DNA of 64,000 nucleotides from an uncultured Alphaproteobacteria bacterium (GCA_951812805.1 CATOSZ010000003.1:698557-762556), one strand, 5' to 3'. Shown: positions 48,296 to 56,374, counted from the first letter of the stretch. Translations and numbers: made by a program. The notes: generated by a model from the letters alone, not told the origin.

Positions 48296-48490
48296 ATGGA
48301 GAAGGGCGTTATCCGTCAAGTTGAGGAATTGAGGCAACGTGCGAGCGAACTTCGTTGGGAGGCGCAGCAGCGCTCGCATTTGGCTGATATCCTTCTTTCG
48401 GAAGCAGACCACTTGGAGCTGCGGGCAGATGAACTCAAGCAGGATGGTGTGACGGCAGCGCCGTCCAAAGCTGTCAGGCAGCAGCCGTGA
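48296..48490 (+). CDS. Small helical protein of unknown function
   Basis: A 64-residue protein, highly charged and predicted helical (VEELRQRASELRWEAQQRSH), probably a short coiled coil. The ATG at 48296 has AAAGGA 5 bases upstream. Its base composition is clearly lower in GC than the metabolic genes before it, and it sits between a change of composition at about 48.12 kb and an IS1182 copy. I recognise no family. Confidence 0.5.
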   Translation: MEKGVIRQVEELRQRASELRWEAQQRSHLADILLSEADHLELRADELKQDGVTAAPSKAVRQQP

Positions 48491-48611
48491 CGGGTGCTTG
48501 GACTTCGAATGTGGTAATATACTACTATCGTCTGCGTTTGCTGCGGCTGTAGTTGCCAAAGCTTGAAGTGCAGGTCGATCACGGAAACTTGATCGGACTC
48601 CAAGAGAGTGC

Positions 48612-50163
48612 CTAGCAGCCTGTCGGACTTGAGCCGAGTTTCGAGATGAGATTCACTGTCACGGTCTGATTCTCTCCTGCGCGGTGATTTTGTGATGAGC
48701 AACTTTCGACAGGTTGACCGGGAGACCAGCTATCTTCTGCCGCCTTCGGTGGACGAATGGCTGCCTGATCGTCATCTGGCGCGCTTCGTGGTCGATGTGC
48801 TGGAGCAGCTGGATCTCTCTGCGTTCGTGAAGGCCTATCGTGGTTCGGGCTCGGCGGCGCATCACCCGAGCGTCCTGCTGGGCCTGCTGATCTACGGCTA
48901 CGCGACGGGGGTGCATTCCAGCCGGAAGCTGGAGCGGGCGAGCTATGATTCGGTGGCCTTCCGCTTCATCGCGGCAAACGACCACCCCGACCACGACACG
49001 ATCGCCACGTTCCGCCGTCGCTTCCTGCCGCTGATCGAGGGGCTGTTCGTGCAGGTTCTGCTGCTGGCGCGGCAGGCCGGCATGCTGCAACTGGGCACGG
49101 TGGCGCTGGACGGGACGAAGATCCATGCCGACGCGAGCCGGCACAGCGCCCTGTCGTGGCAGCGTGCGGGCGAGATCGAAGCCCGGCTGCGGGCCGAGGT
49201 GGCGGAGTTGATGGCGTTGGCGGAAGCGGCGGACCGGTCCGAGGTTCCCGACGGCATGAGCGTGCCGGAGGAGCTGGCACGGCGCGAGGACCGGCTGGCG
49301 GCGATCGCCGCGGCGAAGGCGGAGATCGAGGCGCGGGCGGCCGAGCGTCATGCGCGGGAGCAGGCGGAGTACGAAGAGAAGCTGGCAGCCCGCGAGGCGA
49401 AGGAAACGCGGACCGGCCGCAAGCCGGGCGGGCGGCCACCGAAGCCGCCGGAGCCGGGGCCACGGGCGAAGGACCAGGTCAACCTGACGGACCCGGACTC
49501 GCGCATCATGCCGGTGGCCGGCGGCGGCTTCGAGCAGTGCTACAACGCCCAGGCTGCGGTGGCCGCCGGCAGCCTGCTGGTGGTCAGCGCCGACGTGGTG
49601 CAGGCGGCGAACGACAAGCAGCAGATCGAACCGACGCTCGAAGCACTCGCCGGCCTGCCGGACGGGCTTGGCGAGGTCGAGACCCTGTTGGCGGACAGCG
49701 GCTACTTCAGCCAGGCCAACGTCGAGGCCTGCGGGGAAGCGGAGATCGCGCCGCTGATCGCGCTCGGCCGGGAGCACCACCATCTTTCCTGGCGGGACCG
49801 CTTCGCCGAGGCGCCGCCAGCGCCCGAGGATCCGACGCCGCTCGAGGCGATGTGCCATCGCCTGGCCACACCCGAGGGCCGGGCGCTCTACGCGCTTCGC
49901 AAGCAGACGCCGGAGCCGGTGTTCGGCATCATCAAATCGGTGATGGGCTTGCGTCAGTTCAGCCTGCGCGGCCTCGACAAGGCGAAGGGGGAATGGACCT
50001 TGGCCACGCTCTCCTGGAACATCAAGCGGATGTTCGTCCTCAGCCACGCCTGAACGGGCGGGCCAACCCGCGTTCGCAACTTCATGGGGGTAAATCCATG
50101 ACATCGACGCCCGCCAAGCCAATCTTACCAATCCTTGCATGCCCGAGTCCGACAGGCTGCTAG
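48612..50163 (+). mobile_element. IS1182-family insertion sequence, copy 2
   Basis: Same length, ends and orientation as the copy at 11564-13115, exactly 37048 bases further along. CTAG is present at both ends; the outer flanks (GAGTGC and AAGTAAG) differ from those of copy 1. It marks the boundary between the GC-rich metabolic block and the accessory region that follows. Confidence 0.92.
48695..50053 (+). CDS. IS1182-family transposase
   Basis: Its 452-residue translation is identical to that of copy 1 at 11647-13005, with the same DDE residues (VALDGTKIHADAS, LADSGYFSQAN, KQTPEPVFGIIKSV). It looks intact and could act on either copy. Confidence 0.95.
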   Translation: MSNFRQVDRETSYLLPPSVDEWLPDRHLARFVVDVLEQLDLSAFVKAYRGSGSAAHHPSVLLGLLIYGYATGVHSSRKLERASYDSVAFRFIAANDHPDHDTIATFRRRFLPLIEGLFVQVLLLARQAGMLQLGTVALDGTKIHADASRHSALSWQRAGEIEARLRAEVAELMALAEAADRSEVPDGMSVPEELARREDRLAAIAAAKAEIEARAAERHAREQAEYEEKLAAREAKETRTGRKPGGRPPKPPEPGPRAKDQVNLTDPDSRIMPVAGGGFEQCYNAQAAVAAGSLLVVSADVVQAANDKQQIEPTLEALAGLPDGLGEVETLLADSGYFSQANVEACGEAEIAPLIALGREHHHLSWRDRFAEAPPAPEDPTPLEAMCHRLATPEGRALYALRKQTPEPVFGIIKSVMGLRQFSLRGLDKAKGEWTLATLSWNIKRMFVLSHA

Positions 50164-50218
50164 AAGTAAGGGATTTTAGAGGATGCGCTCGCAGTTTTGA
50201 TGTGAGGAGGCGCGAGAG

Positions 50219-50419
50219 ATGGCTCGTGTAGACTGTCCGGTATGTGAGAACTCGATAATTGTCTTGCCAGAAGGCGGCACGTACCGTGTGTCGGGCGTGT
50301 TTGATGCGAGCAAATGTCTTGAGTTGAAGGCTGTTGAGGGGGTCGACGATCCGCTCGAATGCGTCGTACTGGAGGCGACCGTGGACGAGGTGATGGCGAG
50401 TGGTTCGGGAGGCGGGTAA
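50219..50419 (+). CDS. Small CxxC protein of unknown function
   Basis: A 66-residue protein with one CPVC pair near the start (RVDCPVCENSIIVLPEGG) and a further Cys in KCLEL; a full zinc finger would need another pair. The ATG at 50219 follows GAGGAGG at a good distance. It overlaps the frame of the next gene's upstream extension but not its preferred start. Moderate GC content, in accessory DNA just past IS1182 copy 2. Confidence 0.5.
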   Translation: MARVDCPVCENSIIVLPEGGTYRVSGVFDASKCLELKAVEGVDDPLECVVLEATVDEVMASGSGGG

Positions 50420-50447
50420 CTCGATCAAGTCATTCAAGAGGTGGGCT

Positions 50448-50720
50448 ATGCGCGTGTTGTCACCGGTCCTCTTGGCGCTCATGACGGCTTGTGGCGCCGT
50501 TGAGACGAGTGACGTACAGGACATCGACGCGGATTCGGGCCCTCGGATCGAGGCCGCAAGCCCACTCAGCGTTGTCATCGTCAATGTCGCCTCGAAAGAT
50601 GACCCACGCGCGCGGCAGTTGGCAGAGGCGCATTGTCGCAAGTTTGATGAAAAGGCCCAATTGCCTCGAATGATCGGCGTGAACCTCGTTCTGTACCAGT
50701 GTTTGCCGCTCGCAGGCTAA
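50448..50720 (+). CDS. Small putative lipoprotein
   Basis: A 90-residue protein with an N-terminal hydrophobic stretch ending in a lipobox-like LALMTACG, suggesting lipid attachment at Cys. The mature part (LSVVIVNVASKDDPRARQLAEAHCRKF; VNLVLYQCLPLAG) is not recognised. The ATG at 50448 is preferred to 50400 because it begins the signal sequence and has AGAGGTGG upstream. Confidence 0.5.
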   Translation: MRVLSPVLLALMTACGAVETSDVQDIDADSGPRIEAASPLSVVIVNVASKDDPRARQLAEAHCRKFDEKAQLPRMIGVNLVLYQCLPLAG

Positions 50721-50827
50721 AGACGTGATGCTGTGTTGGGCGAATAAAGTGGCTTCGCAACCATTGAAAGTGTGCTGAGGATGCTGTAGATCAGCATCCT
50801 GTCACTTAAGGGCGTTAGGTCGTCGTA

Positions 50828-51349
50828 ATGCCTCTTCCGACTGAAAAACATTGGTATGCCGTGGCGACCAAGGCGCGTCGGGAGCTTTGGGCGCGGAGTA
50901 ATCTTTGGGAACGGGAGATCGAGGTATATTTGCCGCTGGTGCGGCGGTGGCGGCGCCATTCCGGCAAGCGTGACTTGGTAAGCTACCCCCTGTTTCCTGG
51001 CTATCTGTTCGTCGAGGCCGACCTTCAAATCACCAGCTCGCGGGCGATCGATATGGCGCAGGGGGTGCGCGGGTTGGTCCGCTTCGGCGAGCGCTTGCCG
51101 ACGGTCCCTGGCGGCGTCATTGAAGGAATTCGTCAGCTCGAGGACGAAAGCGGTCATATCGACCTCGATGCATGGCGCGGTGGCTTTCGCCCGGGTGATC
51201 TGGTGCAGATTGCCAAGGGTGTGATGGCCGATGTGACGGCCATTGTCGAAAGCATCGACGCAAAGATGCGAATTGTCGTGTTGTTGGAGCTCCTCGGCCG
51301 GCAAGTTCGTGCACGGGTGGACCGCGATCAAATCATCCGTGAGGGCTGA
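50828..51349 (+). CDS. NusG/RfaH-type specialised antiterminator
   Basis: A 173-residue NusG paralogue. The NGN domain is visible as HWYAVATKARRELWARSNLWERE, VYLPLVRRWRRHSGK and YPLFPGYLFVEADL; a KOW segment follows (FRPGDLVQIAKGVMADVTAIVESI). Such paralogues (RfaH, LoaP, UpxY) bind paused RNA polymerase and let it read through long polysaccharide operons. It is short relative to housekeeping NusG, and it is not beside secE or ribosomal genes. The polysaccharide genes begin about 8.4 kb downstream, and an ops-like 12-mer lies at 62784. Confidence 0.85.
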   Translation: MPLPTEKHWYAVATKARRELWARSNLWEREIEVYLPLVRRWRRHSGKRDLVSYPLFPGYLFVEADLQITSSRAIDMAQGVRGLVRFGERLPTVPGGVIEGIRQLEDESGHIDLDAWRGGFRPGDLVQIAKGVMADVTAIVESIDAKMRIVVLLELLGRQVRARVDRDQIIREG

Positions 51350-51375
51350 GTGCCGGCTATCTGTGGTTCCGCAGG

Positions 51376-51624
51376 TCATGCGGCTGGGCTTTCGCGGCGA
51401 TGGCATTGCCAAAGTTCGTTTGCGATGCTTTCGGGATCAAGGTCTCTTCCCACCCACAAGCTGCGCTCGTCGCCGGCCTCGTGGAGTTCGCGATGGTGCA
51501 GGGCGCAGAGGGGGACGGTCCATTGATCTCCAGCCTTGCGGCCGATGGCCTTGGGTTGCGCGATGGTCAGATGGTGAACCTGCACCGGCGTGCGGTCACA
51601 GATGAGGCAGGGTTGCGTGGCCAC
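51376..51624 (-). CDS. C-terminal HNH-like (DUF968) part of a split Rad52-HNH gene
   Basis: An 82-codon frame from GTG 51624, with a zinc-finger-like nuclease motif: CLICDRTPVQVHHLTIAQP, then VPLCALHHRELHEAGDE. It is in the same frame as the Rad52-type gene upstream, separated only by a TAA at 51688-51690 and 21 sense codons that read VAPDPRPEQPRRLRDKGHLA and onward. Related alphaproteobacterial proteins, as I recall, carry both parts in one chain, so this is probably a detached domain and may not be made on its own. Confidence 0.6.
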   Translation of the reverse strand: MATQPCLICDRTPVQVHHLTIAQPKAIGRKAGDQWTVPLCALHHRELHEAGDERSLWVGRDLDPESIANELWQCHRRESPAA

Positions 51625-51687
51625 ATAGGCGAGGTGTCCCTTATCCCGGAGGCGGCGGGGTTGCTCTGGTCTCGGGTCGGGGGCGAC

Positions 51688-52464
51688 TTATCCGTCGTCT
51701 GGCCTACAGGTTGCCGGCGGAGGCGGTGCGTCCGTCGGGATCGCAGCACGGTGTTGCGCGAGCCGATTGCGGTGTTCGGCGGCGAGTTGGAGCAGGCGGT
51801 CGACGTAATGACGGCTCTGTGAATCGGTTAGGCTGGGAGCGAGCAGCCGGAGGCGAGTGAGGACATGTTGGTTTTGGGCGAGGAGTTGATCGATCTCGCC
51901 GGCATCGCCAACCGCCTCGATCGCTTCGCGAAACCGAGAGCAGAAGCGTGCGGGGTCTTCGAAACGCCCCATCCCGTCGGCGGAGATGAACGGCCAGAGC
52001 AGAGGGCGCGGCTCTTCGCCCGCGAGGTGGCCGGCGAGCCCGCGCCGTGCAGGATCATAGAGGGCGAGGCCGTATGGGTTGCCGAAGGTGATGAGGGCCC
52101 GTTTGGTCGCATCAGTTTCCGCGGCCTTCAGAGCCATGTCATGCGCTTCGGCTGGATCGGTGGCGTCACCGGTGCCCGTACCATGGCCCTCACGGCAGAT
52201 CTGTCGGGCGCCGGCATGGACGGTAATTCGAACTTTCACGCTATAGAGACAGTGGCTGCGGCCATGCTGCGATCGTTGCAACAGGCAGCTCATCTCCAAG
52301 GTTTCGCGGTCCCAGCCGTCGAAGCCGAAGATCCGATTCGCTTCCGAGATGGCGTGCCAGCCCTCGACATAGGGCAGCGTTGCTGCGCCCTGACGACGGA
52401 GGCGAACGTGTTTCAGTTTGAGCTTCGCGGAGAGGCCCGCGATTTGCTCCGGCGTGAAGGTCAT
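51688..52464 (-). CDS. Rad52/22-family DNA-annealing protein, ended by an in-frame TAA
   Basis: A 258-residue protein of the Rad52/22 single-strand annealing family: LKLKHVRLRRQG, YVEGWHAISEANRIFGFDGWDRET, CREGHGTGTGDA and HDMALKAAETDATKRALITFGNPYGLALYD. It anneals complementary strands in recombination and repair, often phage-borne. The ATG at 52464 overlaps the Gp157 stop as TGATG. The stop codon TAA at 51688-51690 appears to be a point change, because the frame continues into the HNH-like part. The annealing domain itself is complete, so partial function is possible. Confidence 0.83.
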   Translation of the reverse strand: MTFTPEQIAGLSAKLKLKHVRLRRQGAATLPYVEGWHAISEANRIFGFDGWDRETLEMSCLLQRSQHGRSHCLYSVKVRITVHAGARQICREGHGTGTGDATDPAEAHDMALKAAETDATKRALITFGNPYGLALYDPARRGLAGHLAGEEPRPLLWPFISADGMGRFEDPARFCSRFREAIEAVGDAGEIDQLLAQNQHVLTRLRLLAPSLTDSQSRHYVDRLLQLAAEHRNRLAQHRAAIPTDAPPPPATCRPDDG

Positions 52465-52697
52465 CACTTGGTCCTCACGGTCAGGCTGCGGCCCGGTTCC
52501 GAAAGGGATGCTCCCGGGATGGAAGTTCCGGACTTGAGGGCGTCAAGCAATGCGCGGCGGTCGAGTTTGGGTGGCTGAGGTACAAAGTAGTGATCGGGGA
52601 TTTGCGCTTCATCATCGACAAGCAGCGAAGCCGGCGTGGCTCGAAGCGAGAGGGTGAAGTCGGCTTCGCGCAGACGGGGGATCTCAGCGCGTTCCAT
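52464..52697 (-). pseudogene. C-terminal part of the split Gp157-type gene
   Basis: A 77-codon frame (EIPRLREADFTLSLRATPAS; DHYFVPQPPKLDRRALLDAL) matching the C-terminal half of siphovirus Gp157-family proteins. It lies in the same frame as the N-terminal half at 52758-52967; the only break is a TAA at 52758-52760, followed by 20 sense codons reading ARLQRFGHAADTKRQILTIV. Its own ATG at 52697 may or may not be used. It ends at the Rad52 start. Confidence 0.65.
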
Positions 52698-52757
52698 GAC
52701 GATTGTCAGGATCTGCCGTTTCGTATCAGCCGCGTGGCCGAAGCGCTGGAGACGGGC

Positions 52758-52967
52758 TTACATGTCGTCGATGCGGGCGCGAAGGGCCTGAACCATAGAC
52801 TTGTCGTCGAGGTACGAGCGTGTGACCTGGACGATCATTTCGTTGAGATCGGTCAAGCCTTCGAGCGTATCTGCTAGGATCTCCTCGTCGGCGTCTGGGA
52901 AGCGCTCGGCGAGTTGCTGGCGGAAGAACTCGTGATGCGCCAGTTCGCGGAGAATCGGGGCGCTCAT
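52758..52967 (-). CDS. N-terminal part of a siphovirus Gp157-family protein, ended by an in-frame TAA
   Basis: A 69-residue frame starting MSAPILRELAHHEFFRQQLA and containing EEILADTLEGLTDLNEMIVQ, the typical helical N-terminus of Gp157 (a phage protein linked with host resistance or recombination cassettes). The ATG at 52967 follows GGGGAGA. The TAA at 52758-52760 replaces what is probably a Lys codon (AAG or AAA); the remaining half follows in frame to 52464. The open frame also extends upstream without a stop to the ISAs1 element. Confidence 0.7.
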   Translation of the reverse strand: MSAPILRELAHHEFFRQQLAERFPDADEEILADTLEGLTDLNEMIVQVTRSYLDDKSMVQALRARIDDM

Positions 52968-53110
52968 GAGGCGTCTCCCCGCAGATCCAACGAATCTAGC
53001 GTGGTCGTCCCCGCGGATGAGGTCTCTACGTCTTGTTTCTCCATCGCCTTCTGTCGCGGGATTTGCGTCGGGCGCCGCCCGATCGGCGCGCCAGACTTGG
53101 TGTTCTTTCC

Positions 53111-54319
53111 CAGGGCAATCGCATTTCAGAATTTGCCGAGGAGTGACAGGAGATAGTCGTTGTTCCAAGCGGCGATTTTGAACTTGGCGCGCAGCGAGTC
53201 TTTTCGTGGATCCTTTCGCATGACATTGAGCGCCATGTGGCGCAGGACGGCGAGATTGTGCGGTCCATTGTCCTTGCGGGTTCTGTCTTGGTCTTCGTTC
53301 ATTTGGACATCGAGGCACCAGTGCAGGCGGTTTTCGACCCCCCAGTGCGCCCGGGCAACGGGATTGAAGCGCTCGGCGTCGAGCGGCTGGCTGAGCAGGT
53401 AGTAGGCGGTTTCGCTCGACGTCTTCTCCGCGCACTCGCGGGTCCGGGTGACTTTGGCGACCGCCTTCAGGCCCGGCCAATGATGGCGCTCTTGCAGCCA
53501 CTCGACGTGGCTGGAGACGAGAGCGGCACGGGTCTCGATGCGGCCATGATCGCCATCGACCGTGGTGTCGGTGGTGGTCGCTTCGGCTTTCGGATCGTCG
53601 AGGAAGGTTCTCACGTCGTCATGCAGCGTGCCTTGATTGCCCTTCAACGCCAGGGCGTAGTCACCCCCCTGCTCGATAATCTGGCTGGCGATGGCGCGCT
53701 GGCAATTGAGGGCGTCCACGGTCACGATCGTCCCCTCGAGGCTCAATAGTTTCAACAGCTTCGGCACGGCGGTGATCTCGTTGGACTTGGCGTCGGTGGC
53801 GACTTGCCCCAACACCAGCCGCTGATCACAGCCCCAGGCCGAGACCATATGCAGCGCCGACGTGCCGCTCGCCTTGTCGTAGGATCGCCGCACCACCTTG
53901 CCGTCGATCGCAATGACCCCTTGGCAGGTCTCGGAAAAGCGCGCCATGAAGCGCTGGAAGCAGGCGCCGAACGCCTCCGGATCCAGCAACCGGAACACCC
54001 GGCTGAAGGTGTCGTGGCTCGGCACGCCATGTTCGAGTACGAGAAATTCCCGCAGGAACGCCTCCTTTTCACGCGCGAAGATCGCCATGTCGACCGCCGT
54101 CTGACCGCCCGAGAGGACCGTGCACAGGGCGATCGTCAAGATCTCCAGCAGATCGTGACGCCCGGCATTGCCAGTCCGCGGATCCTCGAGACCCTCAAAG
54201 CACTCCAGAAAGCCTTCCATCGCAACCTCCACCCGTGAAAAGACCGGGTAGAATCGATTCGCGCCAATACCTCAAGATCAAACACGCACGTCAAGGCAAT
54301 TCCAAATGCGATTCCCCTG
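53111..54319 (-). mobile_element. ISAs1-family insertion sequence
   Basis: Inverted ends CAGGGCAATCGCATTT (53111-53126) and, inward from 54319, CAGGGGAATCGCATTT differ by one base. Length 1209 bp with a single transposase gene. The flanks TGTTCTTTCC (53101-53110) and TGTTCTTCCC (54320-54329) form a 10-bp target duplication with one mismatch, so the insertion is not brand new. It splits the gene that begins at 54558. Confidence 0.92.
53126..54220 (-). CDS. ISAs1-family transposase
   Basis: A 364-residue DDE transposase. Family motifs: ECFEGLEDPRTGNAGRHDLLEI, VLEHGVPSHDTFSRVFRLLDP, VIAIDGKVVRRSYDK (first Asp), GTIVTVDALNCQR (second Asp), and ARAHWGVENRLHWCLDVQMNED (Glu). The ATG at 54220 follows GGAGG; the frame opens 4 codons earlier with a GTG. 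The C-terminal codons reach the inverted repeat itself, which is normal in this family. It appears intact. Confidence 0.95.
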   Translation of the reverse strand: MEGFLECFEGLEDPRTGNAGRHDLLEILTIALCTVLSGGQTAVDMAIFAREKEAFLREFLVLEHGVPSHDTFSRVFRLLDPEAFGACFQRFMARFSETCQGVIAIDGKVVRRSYDKASGTSALHMVSAWGCDQRLVLGQVATDAKSNEITAVPKLLKLLSLEGTIVTVDALNCQRAIASQIIEQGGDYALALKGNQGTLHDDVRTFLDDPKAEATTTDTTVDGDHGRIETRAALVSSHVEWLQERHHWPGLKAVAKVTRTRECAEKTSSETAYYLLSQPLDAERFNPVARAHWGVENRLHWCLDVQMNEDQDRTRKDNGPHNLAVLRHMALNVMRKDPRKDSLRAKFKIAAWNNDYLLSLLGKF

Positions 54320-54558
54320 TGTTCTTCCCAGAGCCGGATTGCCTCGCGGCGGACGGTCAGGTGGCGGTCGAGGTAATAGTCGAGGAGGCGCTCGAGGTTC
54401 GCAGCGAGGGCGTCGAGGAGCTCACGCAGTCCCGGCCGGAGGCTGGCGTGGCCGTTCACCGTGGCGGTGAGCGAAACACCGGCATCGACGATTTCATCGA
54501 GGGCCAGGAGCTCCCGCCGACGTTCTTGGTAGCTGGTTTGGTCATTCAGCACGATCAT
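54320..54558 (-). pseudogene. 5' part of an unknown cassette gene split by ISAs1
   Basis: About 80 native codons from ATG 54558 (GGGAGGA upstream): RRELLALDEIVDAGVSLTAT, LRELLDALAANLERLLDYYL, VRREAIRLWEEH. Beyond that the frame runs on into IS DNA. Joining the flanks after removal of the IS and one target copy gives RLWEEHQVWRADRAAPD in frame, showing that the rest of the gene lies at 52968-53100. I recognise no family; position next to Gp157 and Rad52 suggests a phage-type recombination cassette. Confidence 0.65.
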
Positions 54559-54599
54559 GGGCTGCGTCCTCCCAATGAACGGTATCGAAGGACAGCCCT

Positions 54600-54609
54600 G
54601 ACGTATGCA
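54600..54609 (-). promoter_or_regulatory. Shared upstream motif, site 1
   Basis: On the minus strand TGCATACGTC lies 42 bases upstream of the ATG at 54558; TGTATACGTC lies 69 bases upstream of the ATG at 55382. The surrounding 120 bases are unusually AT-rich for the window and include the hairpin AACATTTTTAATGTT. The motif could be part of a promoter or an operator for the S24-type repressor encoded next door; two copies are weak evidence. Confidence 0.25.
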
Positions 54610-54728
54610 TATCCATCGATATATCTGATTTATGCCTATTACGGCGGATTATTGACGAATATCAACATTTTTAATGTTTTTCCGGTGTTCAATGGATTAT
54701 CGAGGAAAATGCGGCGATTTTGGCCTGT

Positions 54729-55382
54729 TCAGATCTCAGGCACTGCTGGCGCGGGATCGACCTCAATCGTCGCCCGGGCTCCGGCGTGCGGCGTGTTGCT
54801 CGCGGAGTTGGTTGAGCAGGCGGAGGGTCGACCGTTCGAGGGCGGCTTCGTAACGGCTGAGTTTGCCGAAGGCACCGCGCCGGCGCCATCTTCCGTAAAG
54901 GCTTGGCCAAGCATAACGTCCGGTGCGGAGCGCTGTTCTTGCGTCTCGACGAGATCGGCTTTGGCGGCGGCAAAGGCTTCGTCGTCGAGGATTCTTGTCT
55001 CGTGGACGTAATAATACTTGGAGGGTAGTCGTTCTTCGAGATCATTCATTGTCTGGGTCGCGTTGGTCGCTTGGATGGACAACTGCTGGTGGGCGAAGAT
55101 CGCCGCCTCGACATGGCCAGCGCGTCGCAGGCGCCACATGTTGAAGGCGATGCGAAAGACCAACTCCTCCTCGAAAGCACCCTCGGGCGCCAAAGAAGCA
55201 ACGATATCGGTGTAAAAGGCGTCGAAGTCGGCCACAGACTCGGTTCTGAGCAACAAACGATGCGCCGTAAGGCCATGTTTGAGGGCGTTTCGGCGTGACT
55301 TGGATTTTCCGTCTGGTGTCCGAGGGCCGGTGCTGCGTTGGGCGTTGCTTCGATTGGCGGCGATTTGAGCGTTGGAGGCCAT
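54729..55382 (-). pseudogene. Frameshifted gene of a common alphaproteobacterial family of unknown function
   Basis: It begins ANRSNAQRSTGPRTPDGKSK and SRRNALKHGLTAHRLLLRTE, the signature of an unnamed family widely seen beside mobile DNA, followed by a helical region (FRIAFNMWRLRRAGHVEAAI). After FTEDGAGA the present frame becomes Ser/Ala/Pro-rich. Another frame of the same strand continues with GAFGKLSRYEAALERSTLRL and LNQLREQHAARRSPGDD to a TGA at 54763-54765, which resembles the expected C-terminus. A one-base deletion near 54870-54890 explains this. Confidence 0.65.
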
Positions 55383-55450
55383 GGATCCACCCGACGATGC
55401 GTGAGTGACGTTGTAAATATAGGTGCTTTGGCGCCAGCGTCAATGAATTC

Positions 55451-55460
55451 GACGTATACA
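55451..55460 (-). promoter_or_regulatory. Shared upstream motif, site 2
   Basis: GACGTATACA on the plus strand (TGTATACGTC on the minus strand), 9 of 10 bases identical to site 1 at 54600-54609. It lies in the short gap between the repressor stop and the gene at 55382, upstream of the latter. Confidence 0.25.
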
Positions 55461-55496
55461 ATGGATATTATGGATTGGGTACGTGCTGAGGTGTCC

Positions 55497-56219
55497 TCAA
55501 CGGAGGGCATGGCCGCGCCAGACGACACGCCCGAAAACTTGCAGCGTTGTTGCGGGGACATCGCGGATTGGCGGGTAATGGGGATCTTCGCTGAGAATGC
55601 TGACCGTCTCGCGGCCCAAGTCGAGCTGCAGGCGGCGGATCGTCAGGTTGTTTCGGTGAGTGAGGACATAGAGACCATCATCCGTCACCTGAGTTTGTCC
55701 GTGGTCGACGAGGATCAAGTCGCCACGCATAAATGTTGGGGCCAATGCGTGGTCGGTTATCCGAAAGCAGATCGGGTCTTCGGCGTCGAGATCGCGCGCA
55801 AGACTTGGCGGCAAGATGAAGTGTTCTGATGCCTCGGTGTCGTGGTCGATGACCGCGGTCGCGGCGCCGAATTCCATGATGGGAATGTGGTACTGGGCCC
55901 CGACGTCGGTCATTGGGCTGGCGAGCGGGAGATCCGCATCACCATGGTAACGCGGCGGCGGCTCGGACATTGCTGTTGAAGCCGTCAGAGGCGCGAGCTT
56001 CGGTTCGTCGACGCGCGATTGTGTCAACGCTTCGATGGAGATGCCCAGCACCTCGGCAATGCGGTATAGCGTCTGATAGCGCGGGCGGGTCGAGCGGCCT
56101 GAGAGGATATCACCCACAGCGGTTGGGCTGAGTCCGGCGGCGAGGGAAAGAGATCGCGGGCTATGGCCGGCGGCAGCGATCCGTTTCTTGAGGCCATTGC
56201 GCCAGTTGTCGTCAGCCAT
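55497..56219 (-). CDS. Phage-type repressor: XRE helix-turn-helix plus degenerate S24 domain
   Basis: A 240-residue regulator. N-terminal DNA-binding helix-turn-helix: SPRSLSLAAGLSPTAVGDIL with SGRSTRPRYQTLYRIAEVLG. The C-terminal half has the LexA/CI fold (ICFRITDHALAPTFMRGDLI; DDGLYVLTHRNNLTIRRLQL). Active members have Ser in the DSM motif and a Lys in the later strand; here these positions read DHAL and TIRR, so self-cleavage is unlikely. The ATG at 56219 is chosen because upstream sequence is transposase remnant. It probably controls the adjacent minus-strand cassette and is relieved by something other than RecA. Confidence 0.83.
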   Translation of the reverse strand: MADDNWRNGLKKRIAAAGHSPRSLSLAAGLSPTAVGDILSGRSTRPRYQTLYRIAEVLGISIEALTQSRVDEPKLAPLTASTAMSEPPPRYHGDADLPLASPMTDVGAQYHIPIMEFGAATAVIDHDTEASEHFILPPSLARDLDAEDPICFRITDHALAPTFMRGDLILVDHGQTQVTDDGLYVLTHRNNLTIRRLQLDLGRETVSILSEDPHYPPIRDVPATTLQVFGRVVWRGHALR

Positions 56220-56374
56220 CAACCACTCCACCTCGTGTCTGGGAGTGAAGGTAGCCCAAAATGTGGTGATGATGCGAGAGTCTTGCCGACTGCAGCCAAG
56301 GATTGGCTTCGTTTCGCAGAAAATGGCGATTGCCCAACAAGGCGGCGCGCTGTGCAAGCCATCAACCGTCTCGG

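Noticed and set aside
46175-48559. 794-codon minus-strand open frame across the N-formylglutamate, DUF2817 and SDR genes
   Set aside because: Shadow frame; all three plus-strand genes have complete, recognisable motifs and coupled starts.
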